Shown here in pieces: positions 26,067-38,200 of a DNA stretch of 64,000 bases. Origin of the DNA: Paragonimus westermani (taxonomy: Eukaryota > Platyhelminthes > Trematoda > Plagiorchiida > Troglotrematidae); contig QNGE01002355.1 in the NCBI GenBank assembly GCA_008508345.1, forward strand, positions 21,000 through 84,999. The letters run 5' to 3'. The notes beneath the pieces were generated by a model. It saw nothing but the letters and a program-made list of their open reading frames with translations. It had not been told where the DNA came from and searched no databases. The position numbers and the translations under genes were made by a program. How positions within the stretch are numbered: the first letter of the stretch is position 1; each line of letters begins with the position of its first letter.

Positions 26067-26652
26067 CACATTGTGTGTTCAGTCGAGAGCACAGGAAACA
26101 ATCATACCTACACATTCTACTTCATTCAGCATGCACAGTCTCGTGAATGCAGCAGGCATAAGATAGTTGTTCAAGCCTTATTCACAGACAAGTGGATATG
26201 AATGTTTTCCACTTAACTGAAGGAAGGGAAGGGAAGTACCGATCGTTGTCATCAGTGAGGGGCGTTACCCGCTCAGTGCTGCGAACATTTGGGTTGGAAA
26301 CGCTCAATGGGTCCACGAATTCTGCTCATACTAAAACAGCTACTGAAGTGAATGCGTTTCTCAATAACGAATGACAGCTCTGTGAACGCATTTAATTGAG
26401 GCGCGACTGTTCATCTCTTCAATAGGTGTAGGCGAGGGATATGGCCGATGCTAAGCTGAAACAATGTACGATCTATGAGAAGGTCGGCCAACCACAGACT
26501 CCAAACTGTAATGCTGCAAAGTATGAGTCCATACTGTGTTTCAATTCACGAGACATGGGCTGACGACATTCAGACTTGAAGCAACGAACGCGACATACTG
26601 AACGCAGCTGAATAGCCAGTACCCAAACAATCTGATGGGCTGTAACTTACAG
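26067..26652 (+). repeat. 586-bp duplicated unit, copy 2
   Basis: This is near-identical to 25478-26063 and is followed by unique sequence beginning ATTGACATAC. Copy 2 agrees with the left inverted arm at the position where copy 1 differs. Read together with the N, this may be one locus assembled twice. Confidence 0.92.
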
Positions 26653-29600
26653 ATTGACATACTTGAATGCATGAGATTAATTATTTGGTATGTTATTTGT
26701 TTAGGTCTATTCGAGTAATGGGCAATTCAAACTGGTGAGCAATGAACGACTTAGTAGTGAACCAATGGTGTGTCTTCTTGGGTGGGGGCATCCTGATCGG
26801 AGGGACAAATATTTTCGGTGAATTATAGGTCACTCAGTTTGCAGTTTCTGATTTCGTTTATGCTCTTTTTGTTGGACAAAATTATATGCTGATTTTGTCT
26901 ATTGGTATAAATCAGTGTCTGTAGCTGCTAGGTTGCAGCTAACTTAAACATTGATTACAATATATTGCCTTATTCTTCATCGTTCACTGTTTCAGGTGGA
27001 TGTTGTTTATTGTTTATTGACAATTGATTTTATGATGTTTTTGTTAGCAGGATAATTTGGTAGTATTTCGAAGAATGTTCTGAAATCAATCCTGAACGTT
27101 TGCTTCACAAAATGTTTTAACGAGTGATTTGTTCCACGCATTTTTCATGTTTTAATTCTTAGTTAGTAATCAAATATCTGGCATGCAACAAGCACTGTTA
27201 CACACAAGTTTTTGGGCGCACACCTGACGTTTAATTCACATTTGTTTCTTTGTCTTGGTTGCGAGCCAGCCACGATGATCAAGTGCATTGTGCTTACCGA
27301 CTTCCTAACCGTCCTGGAAACTGTTCATATCAGATGCACACTGATGTCCACATTGAACACGACAGATTTTACAAGTCATAATTTTTGACGGAGGGTTTTT
27401 TCTTACTGGTCATGCATGAACAAACAGATTGTAGAACTTTACTGAAACGGAGTGTAATATTGTGTAGCTGCGAAAAATCCCATGAGTTGTAAATTACACC
27501 TCTGCCGATATGTTAAGGATGATAGCAAATGCTTCACGTGGATTTTGCACGACTACTAAATGTGCAGATATACTCGACTCTCGTCGATTTCCCCACTAAG
27601 TTGCTGGAAGTCCGCCGACGACGAACACTGAATAGAGAAATGTCATGCAGAACCTATCTTGACCCTGTAGTTGACTCGGACTCAAAGAGAGGAAGGTTCT
27701 CAGCCCATCTCCCCCATCTTTCAAGCTACCACCAAAGGCTTGGCATTCGCTGTACGCGATCATCGGCATATCCTGTGCAATCAATTACAAGGCTAGGAAG
27801 TTTATGGACGCTTTCAAATGATTGCGTTCTGTGCTCAGATGTGAGGGGACCTGAGTTGTATCTTACAGCGATTCGTAATACATTATCTGAAGACAACAAA
27901 CTCGAACCACTAGAATGCAGGTGCATGACGGGATGTTTGCCTAAAAGAAGATTGAGGACAACTTTTCCTTTTATCTTACCGGATTCACTCAGGACTGGAG
28001 GACGTAGCTTGAAGATGGAAAGACAGTACAGTTGAACATACGGAGCTTGTGTATGAAACTTTTTATCGTGAAATCGTCTATGTGCACGTGTCATGAACCA
28101 CAATACATGAGGGAATCAGTAGTCGCCTGACGCCGTGGAACAAACAAGTGTGAGATAAAAATCAGCAAATTCACCTATATAAGACACTCAAACCGCGGAA
28201 ATGAGATTTGCAACCACATGCGACCAACTGCACAATATGTTTTATTGCTAGACGCCCCTAAATGAAATTAAGAACTATCGCCGAGAACTCATTATTGGAC
28301 ATGTTAGTTATGGAACGCGACAACTGCGTCTCTCATGTTACGCTTTTCCATATCGCCATGGTTTTTGTTTATAACTTTTCGAAAATTGCTACGAAACTAA
28401 TTCCTCACCTTGTGGAAAGATCTGTAGCCAAACGTATCATACAATCATTCTGGAACCCATAGACAGGCGTTAAAATGTTTGAGTTAAGGTACGTTGTGAA
28501 CTATTTTCACATAGTGTTTCAAAAGGCAGCGCATCGGTTGATTTTATGTGTCAGCAAATAGCGAGGCTGTACTGTACTTTAAGTAATTACATTATACACA
28601 TCTTTGGCCCGCTAAACTCACGTTGTCCTTGTTAGGACAGGTCAACTTTTGTATGTGATTCAACCCACAACGTTAAGTATGGTTAAAATGTTTCACTTCA
28701 AAATGCGAAAAACTAATTAGATGACGTCACACATCTGTGAGCCAAATGACTTAGCCTTGGTGTAGAGTAAATTATATGGCCAAGTAAATTATTTACCGCG
28801 AAGACTACAAAAGACGACAGAATAAATTCAAATCCATTGTGTTTTTTTAACTACCCAGTCAAGGAAACGGTTAAATCATAGTTGGTTAACGTGCTATCAA
28901 GCAAAATAAACCGGAACAATTCACCCGGATTTTGCCAAAAGCAGTTCCACACTACGACGGATTACAAAGAAAAATGAGAATATTTTACGAGGTTACCTAG
29001 TTAGAAATACACGCATTTTCCCGCTGTTTTCCAGAAAGATAAAGTATTTACAACACACACAATGAAACATCTCGATAAATAAAAACAGAAACATTGGGTT
29101 TGCAAAACAAACCTGATTAGCAATGTGGCCATCGAATTCTTGTGAGAAGTGCGCAAACAAAGCAGGTTACTCATGAAGCCAGAGTGAATAAATTAACACA
29201 AAGTTTGCTGTGTTGTTTAGAAAGAAACCATCGTTACATGCCACATGAGAGTAAATAGGAGTTGAAAACATTGCCAACAGGTAAATACTCGAATATGATT
29301 GAGGTCACAGGTGAGTTCCTAGAAACCATTTGGCTTCGCGTCACACAGTTGGATAAATGAACACATCTTGTGCACATTTGGTGGCTATATACTTCATAAT
29401 TTGTCGAAACGTGACGTCTTCATAGTCTGACTCAAAAGGCTGAATAACACTTCGTGTCTCGTTCATATTTTCCTGTCCACCCATGCAGACCGCCGTGTAC
29501 ACTTTTTGTGATAGACTCATTATGCTGATATTGAAAGGGTTAATGTGTGGTCAGATGAACCCTCATTCTGAGGTTTCAGAACCTGAACAGTGAGGAAACT

Positions 29601-30084
29601 AACAACTTATGCGACTTGGGAAAATCCACAACAACGAGTGCATCCTGGGAAGTAGATATCCTGAAAAAGCGTACTGAAGCGGGGGGTGTTCGCAAGTTGT
29701 CCACCTTCAATGATCGACCCTTTTTTAGCAGGTTGCATTAGATTTGGCTGATTTATGTGTACAAAGAGAAAAGAATCATTCACAGATAACAGTCTGAATA
29801 TCACCATGTCTCATGTTCTATCTCGTCATAGTGTTCTTAACCTTGAATACACGCTTTATGTTGAGTTATATTTAAGGAACCAGTGTTCAGTTAGAAAAGG
29901 CACGTCATGGAAGATCGACACTTGTGTTCTTCGATTCAAGCCACATTTCTGGCTCAGTGAAAAGGGCATGAAGTTCCACGAGTAAGAAACTGTACCAGGT
30001 AGGTTACACTATCGTAATTAATAGCGACTGAACCATAACCTCACTAGTGGCGAATGTACCGGACCACTTAGGTCTTCCAACGTT
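26653..30084. other. No recognised gene; one longer unassigned frame
   Basis: A plus frame of 168 codons (27529-28035, ATG start) overlaps minus frames of 125 codons (27726-28103) and 62 codons (27596-27784). This is a patch with fewer stops on both strands. I see no domain, signal peptide or splice context. A YADD tetrapeptide in the minus frame is not surrounded by RT motifs. The rest is featureless. Confidence 0.45.
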
Positions 30085-30425
30085 CGTCTCCCGTTTGTCT
30101 TGTTCATCGAGACTAACCACAGTCAAGAAGCGAGGTATATAAAGAGATACACAGAAAGCGTACTTTGTTGTACGAGTTAATACCTAATCACACAAAGGTC
30201 CGTTGGACAACTGGGTGCAGACAGGGATGCAAACTGCTGATTTCGGTTGACGACATTTTGCCAACCACTAAGGTGTCGCTTAACATCAAAATTGATGTGA
30301 TTCAGATTGAAATGAAATCACAATTCCTCACTGGTTGTGTCGTTTGGAAGATGTCCATCAAGATATCTCTATCGTTGGTACGGAAAATTATTTGCATACG
30401 GCAGACGAACATCGGTGGTATTTAG
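30085..30425 (+). pseudogene. Possible LINE (Jockey/CR1-type) reverse-transcriptase relic
   Basis: A block reading RLPFVLFIET (about 30090) resembles motif A of LINE RTs (FVLFIDF..AFD). About 130 bases on, in another frame, TTGCRQGC followed by ISVDDIL (frame 30165-30425) resembles motif B and its downstream IDDIL. The spacing and order fit, but no xADD box is recognisable, so this is tentative. Confidence 0.3.
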
Positions 30426-33400
30426 CCTTCTGAGCAACCATCAGGAATAGAATGCAATATTCATACAACTCATGCAGCTAACAAAAATAAGGATATCCGG
30501 TAAAACGAACAGCAATTCGCTAGTTCATAAAAGTTACTAACAATACAGGTTCCAAGCCGTCTGCGCACCGGTAAGTGAGTCGGACTGAGAGATGGCCATC
30601 AGACAGGCAAGCATCGGACAATTCAATTAATTAAGAAATTGTGGAACAATTATGTGATGTAGACTTGTAAATTTGTGTACCTAAATTTAAACAACGGATT
30701 ACTCCACAGTACATCTTTGTCAAATTTATTATTAATGGTGAACTTAATGTTGAGTGATGTGAACCTCATATATATGTAGATTGCACTATCTGTTTTAAAG
30801 AAAGGTTCTAACTCCCGTTGCTTTCCTTGCTACTGAACAGCAAATGTTCATGACATTTATAGAGGTGAAATTTAATATAATCTGTTTAAGCCGCCGCAAT
30901 TCTTTGATGAACAAGAAATGTACATGGTTGCATTACCAACATGTTTCATCCATATCATTCTGAATCATCTGAGTTTATTTAACGATGAAACAAATGGTAG
31001 TGAGTTAGTACATTTTGCATAGGGAACGCGAACAAAGACTTGCTGAGCTCTCAAAACAACCGGTCGACGACACAAACTGTATAAAAACAACTTATCAGTC
31101 GTCTAATTTATATCTGCTTTGGAACGTACTGCCCAACTCTTCAGCGTTGTAAAAGACTTGGATGAGAGGCTAAATGCCCAATTTGATCTGTACATATGTA
31201 TGGTAGGCATTACGGCTTGCCCACTAAACTTAAGCTACTCCCAGATTGTTTTACTCGGTGGTGGTGTGTCGGGACTCCAGAATATTTTAAACTGAACGTC
31301 GCTTCTAGTTAACCGCAACCTCTGCATTCATATGAGCTATTTGGGAAGCGCTCTCCCAGGGGAAGCACTAGACTCAGGCTTCATCTTTGCTAAGGCTCAT
31401 CAACGTTTCACAGGTGTCCGGACTGGAATTTGCGCTCCGACCCTCGCATTTTGAGATTACCTTGATGACCGCAACGCCAGTTTTCCTATGGCAGATATGA
31501 ACGAGTGATCATATGCAAACATAGATAAATTGAATTGTGTCAAAGTAAGCCTGTGTCTGGACATTTCATAGTTTGACAATGGTAACATTTTTTCTAAGAT
31601 TAGTAGAGTAGTGATAAGCACGCGCAATTTCCGGTGATGGGGATCGAGGTCGAACTTCTGTTCCGCAAGAAGGATGGATACCGCGCATGACCTGTTATCA
31701 GGGTGATGCCGGATTATAGTGTTTCTGTTCTAAACGGGTTGGTCAAACATCCCAACTGAATGAGTGCAATACGATAAACTGCAAACGGCTTTTAAATTAC
31801 AGCAGCCCGACTCCTAACGCTTCATTCAGCAATCTGAATTGGTCAGCAGGTTTCCTGGCATTCATGGACGCTGTTTAAACCCGCATACACAAGTAGCCAT
31901 ATGTAGACCTACCAGCTGAAAGGCTGCTTTTATGTAAGTTATTGATCCGTCGGCCTCTTACCCTAGAGTTAAGAGCTCTGTCCTGTGTTCAGTTGTATTT
32001 ACTGAAGGCAAACGTTGCTTCAGTATAAAACGCTGGTGGTTCAAAATTTTGGTGGCTCAGCTGCACACCTCTGTTATTTCGGATAGTCGGGAAAGTAGAG
32101 TGGATTTATATGGCATACGATACTGAGACCAAAAACATATTCCAATTTGCGCTCCGTCGATCACGCTCTATCTTTGAGACTCTTACTTATCTAGATCTTC
32201 CTAGGACAGTGAAGCTGTGTTTTAAGAATTACACCTGTGAATGAGGTCTTTTGTTGAAAACGCATCAGAACACATGTTTTGCATTCTTTGGTTCACCTTA
32301 TTCACGAACAGAACACAGTTTAATCGCTATTATGCAAATCGCGTCAGCCGTTATGAGAAAGTATCTTTTTCGCTTCTGTTAGTAGGCGTTCTACACTCTC
32401 CCTCGAACGCGCTCTTGCTTAAATATGTTGGTAACAGTACAGTGCATCTCAGTGATCAATTCTCACGACGTATGTGAGACAAACAGACCTTATTAACTGT
32501 TCTTATTCTCATTTACAGATTGTCAATATCCTGTTTCTATACCGGCACTAGAGTTAACGTGTTATTTCTGTTAATGGCTCTTTATTACTTACGAAAAAAT
32601 CTCCATATCTATTCTCACTTTGGATATACGGGCATAAGTTCATCTCATTATTATCGTTTTCTAGCGTAAGAATATTGTCAATCTACGCATCAGGCTTCAA
32701 AAACTTACACGGAAACTGGTGGTGGCTTGTTAACTAAGTACACTCTCCAACAACAGTCTTGTTCTTCGCAGGTTTTTTAAATTAATTCTTGAGGCAGACA
32801 GTGCGCGTAATGTGTGATCACTAGTAACTCTCTTTCTAGCTAACTACACTCCCATTACATTAGTGGCCATATCTTCCACGTCTTGACATTTAGTTTCACT
32901 TGTTCAAGCTGTGAATATAGAGTTTTGAGTCTCAACTACTGTTCTCTATTTGGACTCTTCTCAGTCTGTTCACACTTTTTGAATCTGCCAACTGTTACTT
33001 GCACGTGCCCAATCGGTAAATAGAAACACGAATGAAAAATATTGTTGGAGAAGCTAAGTGAAATCTGCGAGTCCAAGTGAACTCTGAAGTTACAGTTTTG
33101 CTGTCTAATTGGATACAGTTGACGGAAAAATTACCGCGTCTGGAGACGACCAGCTAACTTGTGTTTGGTGCATACTGTCGAGGTGTTAATTCGGTCGTGT
33201 CTAATTTGAGGCCAGAGGCAAATGACAAACACGGTCGGCTCACGAAAGCAGGAACAGAATCATGATGAGTTTGTTACAGTTGGATCAGTGTGATAACACC
33301 TAAACGCGAACATCATGAACCGTTTTAAGCTCAAATCGGGAACTCAGAAAGCATATATTGTTTGCGTCCCACCATAAAGCATGATTTGTAAGTTACGCAG

Positions 33401-34970
33401 TCAATACATTCAACTAAAATGAAAAATCCGCGTCTGTCGATGAACCTGGACCCGACAACCTCCAACATGCAGCAGAAGGTCGACTCGCTGTCAATGTAAT
33501 GGCCGTACACATTCAAACAACTAACGACTCAAAAGGTATTCTCGTATTTTAACGAATCCGAGAGTAAATGCTAACATGTCGAATGCACCCATCAAGTAGA
33601 CCATGCTACTGATCGTGTGCTTGTACAGTACGAACCGAAATGTGTGGAAATCTCCATTCGATTTTGATGGTGTGCAGTAGAGTGAATAATGAAAAAGGAT
33701 GAAGTGTGACAGAAATCACTACTCACCATTAAACAAAATACAACTGTTTAAGGAACTGCACCGCCTGTGTATCTTCTTAGGAAACGTAACTTTATTTCAT
33801 TGTAGATCTCAAAAGGTCACAACAACACATGGACCTGCGTATTTGCAAGGTTTGGATTAATAGTGTGAATGGAAATTAGGTCATAGATGTTCAATTAGCC
33901 CTGGTTTTCAGCCCCGTGCGCTTTTAATTTGCGAAGTTTTAATTGTCTTAGCTCGCGGATAATTTATTAATTTGTGCTCACACTCTAAAATTAATTAACC
34001 AAAGTTGGAATATAGCAAATTAGTTCATAAGTTATGTTCTTGGTTCACGATCTGATGCCTATTACTGTTAATTATTTTTATCAAATGTTCAACCTTAAAA
34101 CATGAGTGAACAATTATTTCCCATAGAATAATTTGCTTTGATATAATGCCGGGAGAACACAGCTATCAGCTTAATGTGGTTAGATATAAACAATTACACA
34201 GAATGGAAGTCGGTGGATAAAATATGCCCCTCGAACGAGAGACACAAATATCCCGAAGTTAACAATTGGTGTAATTTTCAACCTTCACTCTTGTTTAAAT
34301 TCACGTGATTTCTGTCAGGAAAAGGTAACCACAGAACTGGAATACGCTCTGTAACAGATCACGTACAAAAAGTACAGTACAGTTTTTCTACTCACAATAC
34401 AAACAAGATTTCCACCACACCGCTCGCCAGATTTGTTCAGACAAGGATTGTTTGTTCAAGGAAGTGTAAGCATAAATTCAGCCATTTGGGAGTAAACAGT
34501 GTGGGCTTTGACACGATGTGTGCCAAACCCTGTAATGCTGGAAGATTATTTATCAAGCCACTAAAGGTTTCGTAGATGTCTCAATATATCCGTCTGAAAG
34601 CTGTGTGCAGCACATGTTTTTGCTCCGTCGTATAAATCAACATATTTCACTCGAAAAAGCAAACCTGCTTTACTAATTGTTCATAACTGTACTTTGACAT
34701 AGGAGCAGTTCAACCTCGAAGAATGTTTTCACAATCCCAAAGAATCGGCCACATTTAACCTGCTTCTGCCAAACCATTTTGTAGCGTAACTACCAGAAGA
34801 AGCCATAATTTGACGTGTATCACATACCCTATTGTTAACCTACCCTGTAATTCTGGAGGGTTTTTTCTGTCAGGCCACCTCAACATATCCATCCCATTCC
34901 TAGGAGTTCATGCTGTGTTACAATTATTGAGACGTTGCCGATGTGCGTTTGTAGTCAAGTTTTAGCCGAA
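30426..34970. other. No recognised gene
   Basis: Only short frames occur up to the gypsy insertion. The frame at 32241-32477 (78 codons) and the minus frame at 33331-33516 have no recognised domain. No repeats stand out by eye. Confidence 0.55.
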
Positions 34971-34975
34971 CAGCC
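34971..34975 (+). repeat. Target-site duplication, left (CAGCC)
   Basis: CAGCC directly precedes the 5' LTR and recurs directly after the 3' LTR at 39721-39725. Five bases is the usual length for Ty3/gypsy integration. Confidence 0.8.
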
Positions 34976-35248
34976 TAACATAGCGGGCGAACTGTTTCAC
35001 ATTCATTGCCACCTGCTTTGTTCCGCCCGACCAAACTGATCGATTGACATGTGTTAACACTTGCTGAGTCATGCACATGATTGGTTGCTTTGTCATATGC
35101 TGTTGTGTAACTACCAATCGTTTACCGCGGCCGGAAGGCCACTGCTTGCGCGTTGGTTCATGCACATGCTTGTTCACTTTCGCGCTTGCGACTGTCAATA
35201 CAGTACTGGTTTTCCCAGCGTCGTTTTACCGCACCAGTAAACACAACA
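34976..35248 (+). repeat. 5' LTR of gypsy element
   Basis: The 273 bases begin TAACATAGCGGG and end GTAAACACAACA. Their pair is at 39448-39720, offset 4472. The differences are C at 35215 (T at 39687) and C at 35247 (T at 39719). The terminus is TA...CA, not the usual TG...CA. No clear TATA box or AATAAA is visible inside. Confidence 0.95.
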
Positions 35249-35249
35249 T

Positions 35250-35266
35250 TTGGCGGCGGAGATGGA
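35250..35266 (+). other. Putative primer-binding site overlapping the Gag start
   Basis: TTGGCGGCGGAGATGG follows the 5' LTR after a one-base gap. TGGCG would pair with the ...CGCCA 3' end of a tRNA such as tRNA-Ser, the primer type I recall for some Mag-like elements. The match beyond five bases is unverified. The Gag ATG (35262) falls within this stretch. Confidence 0.4.
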
Positions 35267-38200
35267 AAAGGAATTACTCGAGCTCATACATGATCAGCAG
35301 AAGGCTCTTCGAGAGCAAGAATTACGGCAAACAAAACTGATGGAGTCGGTGCTGGCCAAGTTGGAATCGTTCGGACAAATCAAGAAAGAAGCCAAAAGCG
35401 AATCAGAGCTGAAAGAAACCGTGGGTGCATCCATTCAGGAGTTCCGATATGACCCGGATAATGGAATCACATTTATGACGTGGTACAATCGTTACGAGGA
35501 TATTTTTCTGGTTGATGGATCTGAGTTGAGTGACGCAGCTCAAGTGCGTTTATTAGTGCAAAAACTGGGCACAGCGGAGCACACGCAGTACTGCAACTAT
35601 GTGCTACCTAAACATCCTCGGGATTTCAAGCTTAAAGATACAGTCGCAAATCTCAGTATCATTTTCGGTGAGCGCACATCCCTGTTCAACATTCGATATA
35701 ATTGTCTTAAACTGAACAGACTATCCGAGGAAGACATAGTCACGTATGCCGGAAGAGTTAACAAGGAATGCGAACGCTTCCAGATCCAGAAACTTACTTC
35801 AGATCAATTCAAAAGCCTTGTCTTTGTTGCAGGACTTACGTCGCAAGCTGATGCAGATATTCGCACCAGACTTCTGGGGAAACTTGACACTATGATAGAA
35901 CCTTCAGTGCAGGAGCTAACGGCTGAGTACTTACGCCTTGTCAACCTCAAGAAGGACTCGCAGATGGTTCAGGGTAGACAAGAGCATCAAGACGATTTGT
36001 TTGTCGATAAGGTTACCAGAAACAGCACACAACAACACACCAGACGACCGACGGGGCCACCGACGGCCTGCTGGAATTGTGGACAATGGCACTATGTTCG
36101 ATTTTGTCCATTCCGTTCTCATCAATGTCAACTGTGCAGTCGCTATGGTCACAAAGAAAGCCATTGTTTTCATAACCGGAATTCCATACTCAAACCAGCA
36201 GGCAATCGTGAGAGAAGACAGTCTAACGTTGTGTTCGCAACGACAGGACCTTATTTTTCGCAGCTGCGGAAATATGCGACTGTTTTTATTAACGGATTTC
36301 CTGTGACTCTGCAGATCGACACCGCCTCAGATATCACAATAGTTTCGAGGAAATATTGGGAAGCTATTGGGAAACCAACATACGGTCACACGAAGCGCGT
36401 GGCACGGAACGCTAGTGGTGATCAAATACAGTTCCTGGGTGAGTTCCACTGCGAATTCTCATTTCGTAACTCCCGTTGTTCGGGTGTGTGTTTTGTTTCA
36501 CCGTCTGACAGCCTTAATTTATTGGGTATTGATTGGATTCAGAAGTTGAATCTGTGGAATGTACCGTTCAATTCTATTTGTGACCCTCCCAAGCAAACCT
36601 CTGACACACTATCGTATGATGTGGCATCTATCGTATCCCATAAGCGCTCAGAAGTTGTCCACGTTTTGCAAAATACATACTCCGATCTCTTTACAGGAAA
36701 CCTGGGTTTATGCACCAAAGCAAAAGGGGTTTTTTATTTGAAACCCGGAAGCACACCTGTGTTTCGTCCCAAACGACCAGTGCCATTCTCAGCAACGACA
36801 ACAATAAATGCAGAGCTCGACAGATTAGAGCAAGCAGGGGTACTTCAACGAGTTAGTTATTCAACTTGGGCAGCCCCCATTGTAGTAGTCAGGAAGGCGA
36901 ACGGAGGTGTACGCTTGTGTGGCGATTTTTCTACAGGACTAAATAACGCACTGGAAACGCATCAGTACCCACTTCCGATTCCGGAAGACTTGTTTGCTCG
37001 GCTTAATGGTGGGACAGTATTCTCAAAGATTGACTTATCCGATGCTTATCTCCAAGTTGAGGTTGAGGATAAATGTAAGGAACTATTGACGATTAATACA
37101 CATCGTGGGCTGTACCAATATAACAGGTTGCCTTTCGGAGTAAAGTGCGCCCCGGCGATTTTTCAGCAGATAATGGACATTATGTTGTCTGATATACCAT
37201 ATGCCATGGCATACATGGACGACATTATCATAGTCAGTTCATCTGTTGATGATCATATCCAGCATTTGCATACTGTTTTCCAGCGTATCCGAGACTATGG
37301 TTTTACGCTACGAATAGAAAAATGTGAAATCATGCTCTCCAATATAAGGTACCTTGGTTCGATCATTGATGAAACAGGTCGTCGACCGGATCCAGACAAA
37401 ATTGCTGCCATTGCTACGCTCCCAGTTCCAAAGGACAAGACTACTTTACAATCCTTCTTGGGATTAGTCAACTATTACAACAATTTTGTGCCTAACATGC
37501 ACGATTTGCGTGCTCCACTAAACAAACTCCTACAGATTAATTCGGAGTGGGTATGGTCCAATGCTTGTCAGAGCTCATTTGAACGCATTAAACAAGTGCT
37601 GCTATCCGACCTTCTTTTGACGCATTACAATCCAAATCTTCCCATAATTGTCGCAGCAGACGCCTCGGAATATGGCATTGGCGCCGTCATACTTCATCAA
37701 TTCCCAGATGGACATCATAAGGCAGTTTCGCACGTCTCACGCACCCTTACATCGGCAGAGAGAAACTACAGCCAAATTGAGAAAGAGGGTCTCGCTTTGG
37801 TTTACGCGGTCAAAAAGTTTCACAAAATGCTTCTCGGTCGCAGGTTCTCATTGTGCACTGATCATAAGCCACTGTTATCTATATTTGGTGCTGCTAAAGG
37901 TATTCCCGTGCATACGGCAAATCGACTTCAGCGATGGGCTCTCACGCTTATGAGTTATGATTTTACTATCAAATATGTGAGAACTGGTGACTTTGGGCAT
38001 GCAGATGCATTATCTCGGTTGATCTCTCAGAAGATGAGCACTAGAATACCAGAAGATACTGTCATTGCATCAATTAATGTGGATGCCGACGTCCGATATG
38101 TGTTATCAGACTCCATTCGCCATTTGCCGGTTACATTTTTGCAAATAAAAGAAGCAATGAAATTCGATCGTGCTTTGCAGCGTGTCTTGACATATCTGCG

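Noticed and set aside
27726..27790. YADD tetrapeptide in a minus frame as an RT catalytic box
   Set aside because: No RT motif A or B blocks surround it; a four-residue match is expected by chance.
34962..35198. Minus-strand 78-codon frame present in both LTRs
   Set aside because: It lies wholly within the repeated LTR sequence (second copy 39434-39670). Its conservation follows from LTR identity and it has no domain.
35250..35261. TTG at 35250 as the Gag-Pol start
   Set aside because: It falls in the putative primer-binding site. An ATG four codons later (35262) is the normal eukaryotic choice.
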